The notes beneath the pieces are model-generated. The model saw only the letters and a program-made list of their open reading frames with translations. It had not been told where the DNA came from and made no database searches. DNA of 64,000 nt from Bacillota bacterium (GTDB lineage: Bacteria; Bacillota; Dehalobacteriia; UBA4068; UBA4997), in assembly GCA_021771915.1 (NCBI GenBank), contig JAETNY010000010.1:1-64000 (forward strand). The letters run 5' to 3'. Below are positions 52,071 to 62,128 of this stretch, piece after piece (the first letter of the stretch is position 1; each line of letters begins with the position of its first letter). The translations under genes were made by a program, and so were the position numbers.

Positions 52071-53384
52071 ATGATGAAGAAAAAATTTAACACCAGAAAA
52101 TGCCTGGCAGCCGGGCTGGCGCTGCTGACGCTGTTTATGCTTACGGCCTGCGGCGAGCCTAAAGATGACGCAAGTATGATTATTTCTTCTGAAAGGGACG
52201 TCAGAACTGTTAATTTGTTTAGTCCTATGGAAAAAACTGACCCCAATGTGGAAAATGTGGCCAGAAGCGCAACGGATATGACCGTACTTTTGGCAGAGGA
52301 AAAGTTGGGCGTGCGAGTTGCATACCGTACCTATACAGCGGAGGATAGCAAAGATAAAACCTACGATGATGTAGTTTTGGATAGAGCGCGCAACGATATG
52401 GACGATTTATATTTGTTAAATCCCGATGTTATTATGGCACTGGCGGCGGAGGGCAAGTTGATGGATTTGTCCGGTCTGGACTGCGCACAAAATCTGCGTG
52501 ATGTTGTGCTGGCGGCCAATATGGTGGACGGTAAGCTGGTGGCTGTTCCGCAGGAAGTTGTGGCTTATGGTCTGTTCATTAATAAGGATATATTTGACGC
52601 CTGCAATCTGGAGTTGCCGAATACGCCGGAGGAATTTTTGGAATGTTGCCGGGTTCTTCAGGAAAACGGCTATGAAACGCCGATTGGCGCTAACCGTTGG
52701 TGGCTGGAAACCTTTGTGCTGGCGATTGCTTATGCCGATTTGTATAATGGCGGCGACGTTGAGGCTGAAATTGCGGCGCTGAACAGCGGTGAGCGTAAAT
52801 ATAGCGATTATATGCGCCCTGGCTTTGAATTTTTGCAGGAATTGATTGATAAAGGTTATATTGATACGGAAAAGGCTCTGAACAGCGAGGCGGTTGAGGG
52901 CGAGGGCGCAGATTTTCGAGCCCAGATAACGCCGATTGTTATGGCCTATTGGGGTGCGGCCAACACTGAAACTGCCTATGGCGGCACAGATTTTGAAATG
53001 CAGGTTATCGGTTTCCCCACACATCTGGGGCAGATGCCGGTTATATCGATGACCGGTTTTGGCGTGGGCATTAATGCAGAACATGCCGAGGACGCTATGG
53101 CGGTGCTTGATGTGATAACCTCTGATGAGGCTCTGCAAATCTATGCGGAAATTAATCGGGTCATTTCACCCTCTGAAAATGTCAAGGTGGATTGTGTGCC
53201 GGCTTTGAAGCCGCTGAATGACCGGATTGAAGAAAATGTTTATGTTCTGGGCTCCAATGCCAATATGAAGCTGGAGCAATGGGGCAATACCTGTCTGATA
53301 GTGCGTCAGCTGCTGGCTGGCGCCACGGTTGATGAATGTATGGCAGAGTTTGACCGTTTGCAGGCTGAAACATTGCCTGAGTAA
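52071..53384 (+). CDS. Extracellular solute-binding lipoprotein (family 1 SBP), orphan
   Basis: The 437-residue protein has a lipobox in LLTLFMLTACGEP at about residue 27. The mature part fits family 1 solute-binding proteins (SBP_bac_1), with GKLVAVPQEVVAYGLFINKD, QIMTPIVMAYWG-like (QITPIVMAYWGAAN) and a C-terminal GVGINAEHAEDAMAVLDVI. These proteins bind sugars or oligosaccharides for ABC uptake. No permease or ATPase gene is adjacent. It begins immediately at the stop of the hybrid kinase gene, so it probably delivers a ligand signal to that sensor, not cargo to a transporter. A strong terminator follows. Confidence 0.85.
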   Translation: MMKKKFNTRKCLAAGLALLTLFMLTACGEPKDDASMIISSERDVRTVNLFSPMEKTDPNVENVARSATDMTVLLAEEKLGVRVAYRTYTAEDSKDKTYDDVVLDRARNDMDDLYLLNPDVIMALAAEGKLMDLSGLDCAQNLRDVVLAANMVDGKLVAVPQEVVAYGLFINKDIFDACNLELPNTPEEFLECCRVLQENGYETPIGANRWWLETFVLAIAYADLYNGGDVEAEIAALNSGERKYSDYMRPGFEFLQELIDKGYIDTEKALNSEAVEGEGADFRAQITPIVMAYWGAANTETAYGGTDFEMQVIGFPTHLGQMPVISMTGFGVGINAEHAEDAMAVLDVITSDEALQIYAEINRVISPSENVKVDCVPALKPLNDRIEENVYVLGSNANMKLEQWGNTCLIVRQLLAGATVDECMAEFDRLQAETLPE

Positions 53385-53390
53385 TATTTT

Positions 53391-53430
53391 AAGTGCAACT
53401 CTTTTCTGTAAAAAGAGTTGCACTTTTTTT
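53391..53430 (+). terminator. Intrinsic terminator after the solute-binding protein gene
   Basis: AAGTGCAACTCTTTT and AAAAGAGTTGCACTT form a perfect 15-bp stem around CTGTA or so, followed by TTTTT. It ends the kinase and binding-protein unit before the glycolytic genes. Confidence 0.92.
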
Positions 53431-53523
53431 ATAGATATGGTAAAATGAATATAGAATACAATAATATGGAATAAAAACAAAAGTTGCCTTTTAAAGCAGC
53501 ACTATATATTTTTGCCTTTTTAG

Positions 53524-54621
<1,098 letters not shown>

Positions 54622-54635
54622 TATGCTAATTGAAC

Positions 54636-54669
54636 AAAAGTATCGGTTATAATTATAACCGATACTTTT
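54636..54669. terminator. Perfect palindromic hairpin between gapA and pgk
   Basis: A 34-base perfect palindrome (AAAAGTATCGGTTATAA and its complement) ends in TTTT. It probably causes partial termination after gapA, giving more gapA than pgk mRNA. It could also mark a processing site. Confidence 0.75.
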
Positions 54670-54707
54670 GGCGCATTTATCTGCTGTTAAAAAAGGGGAG
54701 ATTTAAA

Positions 54708-55907
54708 ATGGCTATTGCAACTTATCATAAAAAAACAATTCGTGATATTGATGTTTGTGGCAAACGTATTCTGATGCGTGTTGATTATAATGTGCCGCGA
54801 GATGACAAAGGCGAGCCGACAGATTTAACGCGGATTAACGGCACTTTGCCCACTCTGCATTATCTGCTGAAGCGCGGCGCCAGCGTGGTTTTGATGAGCC
54901 ATTTGGGGCGGCCGAAAGGCGAGCGAAATATGAAATATTCTTTGGCTAATCTGGTGCCTTATCTGACGCGGCTTTTGGATACCAAAGTTGATTTCTGTGA
55001 GGATTGTATTGGACCCAAGACCGAGGAGATGGCGCAGGCCTTGCAGCCTGGTGAAGTTTTGTTGTTGGAAAACCTGCGTTTTTATCGTGAGGAGGAGGCC
55101 AACGATAAGGGCTTTGCGGCCAAGTTGGCTAAACTGGGCGAAATTTATGTAAACGACGCTTTTGGTACTGTGCATCGGGCGCATGCTTCTATTGCTGCGA
55201 TTGCCGAGTATCTACCGGCGGTTTCCGGTTTGTTGCTGGAAAAAGATTTGGTGATGATGAGCAAAATTTTAACGGCTCCTTACCGTCCCTGCGTGGCGAT
55301 TATGGGCGGCGCTAAGGTTAGTGATAAAATCGGCGTGATTAAAAATCTGTTGCCAAAGGTGGATAGACTGCTGATTGGCGGCGCCATGGCCAACACTTTC
55401 CTTCATGCGATGGGGCATAATATGGGCGCTTCCAAACTTTCCGAGGATTATGTGGAATTGGTGCGCGAACTTTTGCAGAATGATATTGAAAAGAAGATTG
55501 TGCTGCCAGATGATTTGATTGTGGCGGATAAGTTTGATAATGATGCGCATTACCGCAACATGGGCGTGGGCGAGGTGCCGGAGGGCTGGATGGCGCTGGA
55601 TATGGGCGAAAAGACAATTAACACCTATTCCGCGATTATCCGCAGTGCGGCCACGGTTATCTGGAACGGCCCGATGGGCGTTTTTGAGATGCCTAATTTT
55701 GCGAAAGGTACCGAGGCGATAGCGGTTGCCTGCGCCAAATCACAGGGCTCCACGATTGTGGGCGGCGGCGATTCTCTGGCGGCGATTGACCAGGTTGGCG
55801 TAAACTATATGATTACACATGTTTCCACCGGCGGCGGTTCCACTTTGGAATATCTGGAGGGGCGGCGTTTGCCTGGCGTGGACGTCCTGCTGGAAGCAGA
55901 GGAATAA
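54708..55907 (+). CDS. pgk: Phosphoglycerate kinase
   Basis: PGK makes ATP from 1,3-bisphosphoglycerate. The 399-residue protein shows [64 protein letters not shown] and the C-terminal nucleotide site [13 protein letters not shown] with [23 protein letters not shown] supports ATG at 54708; the frame is open further upstream, across the hairpin. tpiA follows 33 bases later. Confidence 0.97.
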   Translation: MAIATYHKKTIRDIDVCGKRILMRVDYNVPRDDKGEPTDLTRINGTLPTLHYLLKRGASVVLMSHLGRPKGERNMKYSLANLVPYLTRLLDTKVDFCEDCIGPKTEEMAQALQPGEVLLLENLRFYREEEANDKGFAAKLAKLGEIYVNDAFGTVHRAHASIAAIAEYLPAVSGLLLEKDLVMMSKILTAPYRPCVAIMGGAKVSDKIGVIKNLLPKVDRLLIGGAMANTFLHAMGHNMGASKLSEDYVELVRELLQNDIEKKIVLPDDLIVADKFDNDAHYRNMGVGEVPEGWMALDMGEKTINTYSAIIRSAATVIWNGPMGVFEMPNFAKGTEAIAVACAKSQGSTIVGGGDSLAAIDQVGVNYMITHVSTGGGSTLEYLEGRRLPGVDVLLEAEE

Positions 55908-55940
55908 AAGCAATAATATAATTAACGGGTGGTATAGAAT

Positions 55941-56708
55941 ATGAGAAAAACCTTGCTGGCGGCAAACTGGAAGATGAATAAAACAGCGGCGGAGGCCATA
56001 AGCTGGTTGAACGATTTTTATGGAATGGCTGCTGAAAAGGCCGCAGAAAAGGATTTGGTGGAGGTTGCGGTTTGCGCGCCTTTCACGGCGCTTTATGCGC
56101 TTTATCAGGAGCGCCAGCGGCTGGGCGCTGTTATGGGTCTGGGGGCGCAGAATATTTTCTGGCAGGAAAAAGGTGCTTTCACCGGCGAGATTTCTGCCGC
56201 AATGTTGCAGGAGTTTCAGACCAAATATGTAATTTGCGGCCATTCTGAACGCCGTGTGTTGTTGCAGGAGTCCAGTGAAATGGTTTCTCGCAAATGTGGT
56301 GCGGCTGTTAATGCCGGTATGACGCCGATTATCTGCGTGGGTGAGAGCATCAGCGTACGCCGTGGCGGTTTGCTGCGCCAGTGGCTGGAGGCGCAGCTTT
56401 ATGAGAGCCTGAGTTTTTGGGATAATCAGCAGGAAATTGTGGTGGCCTATGAGCCGGTTTGGGCGATTGGCACCAAGCAGGCGGCCACAACGGCCGACGC
56501 GCAGGAGGCCTGTGGCTATATTCGTCAGATTTTGCGTGAACGCGCTGGTGATATAGCCGATGATATTCGGATTTTGTATGGCGGCGGCGTTACTCCGGAA
56601 AATATTAGCGGTCTGTTAATCTGCGATGATGTGGACGGCGCGCTGGTGGGCGGTTCCTCCCTGGACGCGGCGGCTTTTGATAAGATTGTGATGGCCGCGG
56701 TTGAATAA
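55941..56708 (+). CDS. tpiA: Triose-phosphate isomerase
   Basis: TPI interconverts dihydroxyacetone phosphate and glyceraldehyde 3-phosphate. The 255-residue barrel has the catalytic Lys in AANWKMNKTAAE, His in VICGHSERRV and Glu in VVAYEPVWAIGTKQAAT, plus the phosphate-binding loop LYGGGVTPENISGL and ALVGGSSLDA. Normal length. gpmI follows 26 bases later. Confidence 0.97.
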   Translation: MRKTLLAANWKMNKTAAEAISWLNDFYGMAAEKAAEKDLVEVAVCAPFTALYALYQERQRLGAVMGLGAQNIFWQEKGAFTGEISAAMLQEFQTKYVICGHSERRVLLQESSEMVSRKCGAAVNAGMTPIICVGESISVRRGGLLRQWLEAQLYESLSFWDNQQEIVVAYEPVWAIGTKQAATTADAQEACGYIRQILRERAGDIADDIRILYGGGVTPENISGLLICDDVDGALVGGSSLDAAAFDKIVMAAVE

Positions 56709-56734
56709 GCAGAAATAAAGAGGTATATTATAAT

Positions 56735-58258
56735 ATGAAAAAACCCGTAATGCTTTGCATTTTGGACGGCTGGGGTATGCCCACTGGTCTGCCGGGTGAT
56801 GCGCTGTCAATGGCGCAGCTGCCCAATTTTAATACGCTTTGGCAGGATTGTCCTCATACGCAGTTGGCGGCCAGCGGTTTGGCGGTTGGTCTGCCGGACG
56901 GTCTGATGGGCAATTCAGAGGTTGGTCATTTGAATATTGGCGCCGGGCGTGTGGTCTATCAGGACCTGACAGCGATTGATAAGGCTATTGCTGACGGCGA
57001 TTTTGCGCAAAATCCGGCGCTGCTGGCGGCTTGTCAGGCGGCGCTTAAAGGCTCCGGCCGTTTGCATTTGCTGGGGCTGCTTTCTGATGGCGGCGTACAT
57101 AGTCATTATGAGCATTTGCTGGCGTTGCTGCGTCTGGCCGAGGCGCAGGGCGTGCCGGAAGTTTTTGTGCATTGCCTTATGGACGGACGCGATGTGCCGC
57201 CCACCAGCGGCCTGAGTTATCTGCAAAAGTTGCAGGCGCAGCTGGCGCAGACCGGTTATGGCCGGATTGGTCTGGTTTGCGGCCGTTTTTGGGCGATGGA
57301 CCGGGATAAGCGTTGGGACAGGGTTGAGCGTGCCTGGCGCGCTATGGTTCTGGGCGAGGCCCCCAAGGCGGCGGATTTGTTGGCGGCGGTTAAGGACAGC
57401 TATGCGGCCGATGTGACGGACGAATTTGTTGAGCCGGTTTTGCCGGCCGATTATGACTGCACTTTACAGAACGGCGACGCAGTTGTTTTCTATAATTTCC
57501 GGGCGGACCGGGCGCGTGAGATTACCCGGGCGCTGACCGAGCCGGATTTTGCTGAATTTGCGCGGCCGGTTGTGCCAAGCCTGCATTATTGCTGTATGAC
57601 GGAATATGACGCGACGTTTAATTTGCCGGTGGCCTTTTTGCGCCGGCCGCCGGCTAAAACGCTGGGCGAGGTGGCGGCGGCGGCCGGTTTGAAGCAACTG
57701 CGTATTGCAGAAACGGAAAAGTACGCACACGTTACGTTGTTCTTTAACGGCGGCATTGAAGAACCCAATCCTGGCGAGGAGCGTATTCTGGTACCTTCGC
57801 CTAAGGTGGCAACCTATGATTTGCAGCCGGAAATGAGCGCGCCGGAAGTTTGCCGTCGGGTGGTGGAGGCTATCCGCGGCGGTGAATTTGACCTGATAAT
57901 TTTGAATTTGGCCAATCCGGATATGGTGGGGCATACCGGTATTATTCCGGCGGCGGTTAAGGCTGTGGAAACTGTCGATAATTGTCTGGGGCAGATTGTT
58001 GAAGCTATCCAGGCGGTGGACGGTCAGCTTTTGGTGACGGCTGACCATGGCAATGTGGAGCGGCTGCTTGACGAGGAGGGCCAGCCGGTAACGGCGCATA
58101 CTACCTCACCGGTGCCGCTGATTTATGTGGCTAATAACACCGTTGGTGCAAAACTGGCCGAGGGCGGCGCGTTATGCGATTTGGCGCCGACATTACTGGA
58201 ACTTTTGGGCGTGACTCAGCCGGCGGAGATGACCGGGCGTAGTCTTTTGCAATATTAA
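56735..58258 (+). CDS. gpmI: 2,3-bisphosphoglycerate-independent phosphoglycerate mutase
   Basis: GpmI converts 3- to 2-phosphoglycerate through a phosphoserine intermediate with two manganese ions. The 507-residue protein shows LCILDGWGMP, the catalytic Ser in GLMGNSEVGHLNIGAGR, HCLMDGRDVPPTS, VCGRFWAMDRDKRWDR, LNLANPDMVGHTG and VTADHGNVERLLDEEG. It is fifth in pathway order between tpiA and eno. A second phosphoglycerate-mutase-type protein is encoded at 36680. Confidence 0.97.
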   Translation: MKKPVMLCILDGWGMPTGLPGDALSMAQLPNFNTLWQDCPHTQLAASGLAVGLPDGLMGNSEVGHLNIGAGRVVYQDLTAIDKAIADGDFAQNPALLAACQAALKGSGRLHLLGLLSDGGVHSHYEHLLALLRLAEAQGVPEVFVHCLMDGRDVPPTSGLSYLQKLQAQLAQTGYGRIGLVCGRFWAMDRDKRWDRVERAWRAMVLGEAPKAADLLAAVKDSYAADVTDEFVEPVLPADYDCTLQNGDAVVFYNFRADRAREITRALTEPDFAEFARPVVPSLHYCCMTEYDATFNLPVAFLRRPPAKTLGEVAAAAGLKQLRIAETEKYAHVTLFFNGGIEEPNPGEERILVPSPKVATYDLQPEMSAPEVCRRVVEAIRGGEFDLIILNLANPDMVGHTGIIPAAVKAVETVDNCLGQIVEAIQAVDGQLLVTADHGNVERLLDEEGQPVTAHTTSPVPLIYVANNTVGAKLAEGGALCDLAPTLLELLGVTQPAEMTGRSLLQY

Positions 58259-58299
58259 AAGCATGGAAAAAATCAATATATAGAAGAAACAGGAAATAA

Positions 58300-59598
<1,299 letters not shown>

Positions 59599-59610
59599 CC
59601 GGTGCGGATA

Positions 59611-60240
59611 ATGAAGATAAAGAAAATGATGGCGGCGCTACTGGCAGTTGTACTGCTTGCGGCGCTTGCTGCCTGTACGGCTGGCACGGATAAGCAGCTG
59701 GCGGATAATAAAGCTAAAATTACCACGGCGGAGGTTGAAAAAATCTGGCGCAGTTTGTGCTTTGCCTATAAGGATTGCACCGAGGCGGAGGCTTTGAACA
59801 CTTTGATTTACCAAAGAGTTTACGTTTGGGAAGCCGATAGTTTGGGCTTGCTGCCAGACATTGAAGAAGCCCACCAGCAGGTGCGGCAGAATTATGAAAC
59901 CATTCAGGCCGGCGCCGCCGCCGGGAACCCAGAACAAAACCCGGGCGCACAGGAAGCCTGGGGTGTTTTGCAGGAGTATCTGGCTTATACCGGTTTCAGC
60001 GAAGCGGAATATCTGGAAATGGCGGCAGAAACCTGGCAGGTTTTGGAAGCGGCCGGTATTTTGCGTGAGCGAGTTTATGCGGAGCTTTCGCCGGCTGCTG
60101 ATGAATGGGAAAAGAACCTTGCTTTTGGGGAATATGGCGAGGCGTTAATTGAAAAATATAAGGATTGTCTGGTGGAAGATGATTTGCTTCCTTTGTTGAC
60201 GGACGCGCTGACAGATGAAGTAACAATTAGCTATGAATAA
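59611..60240 (+). CDS. Lipoprotein of unknown function, SurA/PrsA N-terminal-like
   Basis: The 209-residue protein has a signal peptide with lipobox LAALAAC at about residue 23. The mature part is almost entirely helical and acidic. It resembles the N-terminal SurA/PrsA-like chaperone helices (ALNTLIYQRVYVWEADSLGL, PDIEEAHQQVRQNYETIQAG) without a PPIase domain. If so it could be a small extracytoplasmic chaperone, which is inference. It begins 12 bases after eno and its end overlaps trmO by eight bases. Confidence 0.6.
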   Translation: MKIKKMMAALLAVVLLAALAACTAGTDKQLADNKAKITTAEVEKIWRSLCFAYKDCTEAEALNTLIYQRVYVWEADSLGLLPDIEEAHQQVRQNYETIQAGAAAGNPEQNPGAQEAWGVLQEYLAYTGFSEAEYLEMAAETWQVLEAAGILRERVYAELSPAADEWEKNLAFGEYGEALIEKYKDCLVEDDLLPLLTDALTDEVTISYE

Positions 60241-60958
60241 CGAAATCAATTTGAAAATTATCGGCCACGTTTACAATGATTATGACGGTAAGTTCGGCAT
60301 ACCGCGCCAGAGTGGTCTGGTGCCGGAGGTTGTTTCGCGCGTGGTGCTGCGGCAGGAATATCAAAGGCCGGAGGCTTTTCGTGGGTTGTCGGGTTTCTCG
60401 CATATCTGGTTAATCTGGCTGTTTTCAGAGTTCTGGGAAAAAAGAGCGCCAAAAGACGAGTGGTCGCCGACGGTGCGGCCGCCGCGTCTGGGCGGCAATC
60501 AGCGCGTGGGCGTTTTTGCCAGCCGCTCGCCAAACCGGCCCAATCCGCTGGGGCTTTCCGTGGTGCGCCTGTTGGCGGTGCAGCCGAACGCTGCCGGGGA
60601 GGGCATGGAGCTTTTGGTGGCCGGCGCGGACATTTTGAATGGTACGCCGATTTTGGATATTAAGCCTTATGTGCCTTATGCCGACGCGGTGCCGCAGGCG
60701 CAGGGCGGCTTTGCCGTTTCGCCGGAAGATGAGAGGGCGCGCGCCTTGCAGGTTGTTGTGCCGCCGGAGCTGCTGCAAAAACTGCCGCCGGAAAAGCGCC
60801 CGTCGCTGCTGGCGGTTTTGGCGCAGGACCCACGCCCGGCCTATCATGCCGGCCGACAGGAGACAGAGCGCGTGTATGGCTTAAGCTTTGCCGGTTTTAA
60901 TATTCGCTTTCAGGTGCAGGGCGAAATTTTGCAGGTTTTGGCGGTGGATTTGCTGTGA
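60233..60958 (+). CDS. trmO: tRNA (adenine37-N6)-methyltransferase TrmO (TsaA family)
   Basis: TrmO methylates N6-threonylcarbamoyladenosine at position 37 of certain tRNAs, using S-adenosylmethionine. The 241-residue protein shows IGHVYNDYDGKFGIPRQSGL, LSGFSHIWLIWLFSEFW and PRLGGNQRVGVFASRSPNRP, then NPLGLSVVRL, the strongest family signature. A C-terminal extension (residues 150-241) contains LAQDPRPAYH. It overlaps the lipoprotein gene and is followed 10 bases later by the 60969 gene. Confidence 0.9.
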   Translation: MNNEINLKIIGHVYNDYDGKFGIPRQSGLVPEVVSRVVLRQEYQRPEAFRGLSGFSHIWLIWLFSEFWEKRAPKDEWSPTVRPPRLGGNQRVGVFASRSPNRPNPLGLSVVRLLAVQPNAAGEGMELLVAGADILNGTPILDIKPYVPYADAVPQAQGGFAVSPEDERARALQVVVPPELLQKLPPEKRPSLLAVLAQDPRPAYHAGRQETERVYGLSFAGFNIRFQVQGEILQVLAVDLL

Positions 60959-60968
60959 GGTGTATTAA

Positions 60969-61658
60969 ATGAAAGGCAATGTTCAAAACTGGCTTTGGGT
61001 TTCTCTGCCGTTTGCGCTGCTTTTGCTTCTGATTGTTCATTTGGAACTGCCGGAAAAATATAGCGAAGCCGAGGTTATGTCGCCGGATTTTCTTCGCAAA
61101 TTTATATGCGCGGACTATGCCAAAAGTGGGCGGACGATTGTCTCAAACGAATTGGATATTATGGATATCCAAAAGTTGGATGACCGGGTGTTTGTGGCTT
61201 ATGCCTTACAACAGGGCGTGGACGCTGCTGATTATGACGTGGCGGAGTTCAAGGAGCATTACGGCAACTATATTTTTGTCGGGCGGAATTGCTATTGCTC
61301 CCAGGTGGATATTCCAGAACTGGCCGGCGTTCGCGTGATGACCAATTATGGTATTAATAGCGATGAGCCGCAGGGTTATTACTATCTGTTTTTAAGCAAA
61401 GCGGAAAATCTGCGCTGGATAAAGCTGTTTTATAAAAATGATAGCCAGGGCTATGAAAAACCTGATGAGAGTTGGCAGCTGATTGAGGAACTGGAAGTGG
61501 ATAAATGTCCGGCCATACTGATTATGCCGGATATTAAGCCGCCGGAGGACAGCCAAAGTGGCGCATACCGCACTTATTACACTTTTTGGGACAAGAACGG
61601 CGAGGAAATGGCCTTTTGGAGTTGCAATCATTCTTATGAAACGTATGTAGGGAATTAG
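60969..61658 (+). CDS. Membrane-anchored protein of unknown function
   Basis: I do not recognise this 229-residue protein. One N-terminal hydrophobic segment (residues 8-25, WLWVSLPFALLLLLIVHL) acts as membrane anchor or signal. The rest (residues 30-229) is a soluble domain rich in Tyr, Asp and Glu, with CYCSQVDIPELAGVRVMTNY and a final FWSCNHSYETYVGN. It has no close relative in the window. It is the last gene before a terminator. The partner genes (trmO and the eno-linked lipoprotein) suggest cotranscription only. Confidence 0.55.
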   Translation: MKGNVQNWLWVSLPFALLLLLIVHLELPEKYSEAEVMSPDFLRKFICADYAKSGRTIVSNELDIMDIQKLDDRVFVAYALQQGVDAADYDVAEFKEHYGNYIFVGRNCYCSQVDIPELAGVRVMTNYGINSDEPQGYYYLFLSKAENLRWIKLFYKNDSQGYEKPDESWQLIEELEVDKCPAILIMPDIKPPEDSQSGAYRTYYTFWDKNGEEMAFWSCNHSYETYVGN

Positions 61659-61708
61659 AAAAAGACAAAGCGGCCTGCGGTTTAATAAGGCTGTTTTGTC
61701 TTTTTTTG
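61659..61708 (+). terminator. Intrinsic terminator after the 60969 gene
   Basis: AAAAGACAAA and TTTGTCTTTT pair around a GCGGCC...AAGGCTG inner stem, ending in a long T run. The toxin-like locus starts right after it. Confidence 0.8.
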
Positions 61709-61720
61709 TTGAAAAAAAGG

Positions 61721-61729
61721 TGCTATAAT
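61721..61729 (+). promoter_or_regulatory. Extended -10 promoter of the toxin-like mRNA
   Basis: TGC TATAAT forms a good extended -10 box (TG at 61721-61722, TATAAT at 61724-61729). No good -35 lies at the right distance. Transcription would start near 61736, leaving a leader of about 33 bases with a strong GAGAGGGGGGG site. Confidence 0.7.
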
Positions 61730-61762
61730 ATAGATACTCACCGCCTCGGGCAGAGAGGGGGG

Positions 61763-61785
61763 GATAAAATGTCCTTGTTAATTAC
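61763..61785 (+). repeat. Direct repeat A at the toxin start codon
   Basis: The 23 bases span the start codon (GATAAAATGTCC and TTGTTAATTAC). They recur with a two-base insertion and one substitution at 61949-61973. The antisense RNA complement of the second copy could therefore base-pair with this one. Confidence 0.85.
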
Positions 61786-61858
61786 AATAGCCGGTACTGT
61801 CGTGGGTAATGTAATCTCTCATTATGTTATCAAATGGCTGGATAGAGCCTGGCGATGA
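61769..61858 (+). CDS. Fst-like type I toxin candidate (29 residues)
   Basis: ATG at 61769 with a very strong ribosome binding site (GAGAGGGGGGG) encodes a 29-residue peptide: a single hydrophobic helix (LLITIAGTVVGNVI) followed by SHYVIKWLDRAWR. The KWLDR ending after a membrane helix is the signature shape of Fst/Ldr-type membrane toxins (Fst ends in a similar RWLD motif). Its gene has its own promoter. On the other strand lies a divergently promoted antisense RNA whose 5' end is complementary to the start region. This parallels par of pAD1. Toxicity is not shown by the sequence. Confidence 0.65.
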   Translation: MSLLITIAGTVVGNVISHYVIKWLDRAWR

Positions 61859-61860
61859 GT

Positions 61861-61878
61861 CAGCCTGAGCCAAGGCTG
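61861..61878 (+). other. Small hairpin after the toxin-like ORF
   Basis: CAGCCT and AGGCTG pair around GAGCCA directly after the stop codon. It probably folds within the 3' part of the toxin mRNA. Confidence 0.5.
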
Positions 61879-61899
61879 CTTTACTTAGTTAAAAGCCAA

Positions 61900-61929
61900 G
61901 AAAGACCCCAGTAGCCGCTGAGGTCTTTC
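61900..61929. terminator. Shared bidirectional hairpin between toxin and antisense RNA
   Basis: GAAAGACC and GGTCTTTC plus CAG and CTG form a stem with one mismatch around TAGCCG. Both convergent transcripts would contain it. In par-type loci such a hairpin ends both RNAs and helps them meet. The following T-run is weak on either side. Confidence 0.7.
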
Positions 61930-61948
61930 ATTGTGCAAATTATTTGGT

Positions 61949-61973
61949 GATAAAATGCCCTTGTGTTAATTAC
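61949..61973 (+). repeat. Direct repeat B in the antisense RNA start region
   Basis: GATAAAATGCCC and TTGTGTTAATTAC repeat the toxin start region (61763-61785) with a two-base insertion and a T-to-C change. It begins the antisense RNA on the minus strand. Confidence 0.85.
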
Positions 61974-61980
61974 TGCTTAT

Positions 61981-62010
61981 AGTATATCACCTGCGGCGTT
62001 TGTTTGTCAA
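61981..62010 (-). promoter_or_regulatory. Sigma-A promoter of the antisense RNA
   Basis: On the minus strand TTGACA (62005-62010) and TATACT (61981-61986) are separated by 18 bases, a strong promoter. The start predicted from it coincides with repeat B. Confidence 0.8.
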
Positions 62011-62052
62011 TCCCAATCCGGGATTAAATATAAAAAATCCCGTCTGGCGTAC

Positions 62053-62082
62053 TTGTGTTCGGGTTGTCTTTTGTGATATAAT
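62053..62082 (+). promoter_or_regulatory. Sigma-A-type promoter of uvrA
   Basis: TTGTGT (62053-62058) and TATAAT (62077-62082) are 18 bases apart, with an extended -10 TG. No LexA-type box is evident around it. Confidence 0.65.
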
Positions 62083-62128
62083 AATAAAATAATATGAATG
62101 TGATAAATAGTAGGAGAGAAGATAAAAT

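Larger units (their letters stand above)
61895..61973 (-). ncRNA. Candidate antitoxin antisense RNA
   Basis: Transcription from the minus-strand promoter at 61981-62010 should begin near 61973-61974, exactly at the end of repeat B. The RNA would begin with the complement of the toxin start region (GTAATTAACACAAGG...), run through the hairpin at 61900-61929 and end near 61895. This is the layout of RNA II of the pAD1 par locus. Length about 80 bases. Confidence 0.6.

Noticed and set aside
62020-62128. LexA (SOS) box upstream of uvrA
   Set aside because: No GAAC-N4-GTTC-type dyad was found near the promoter.
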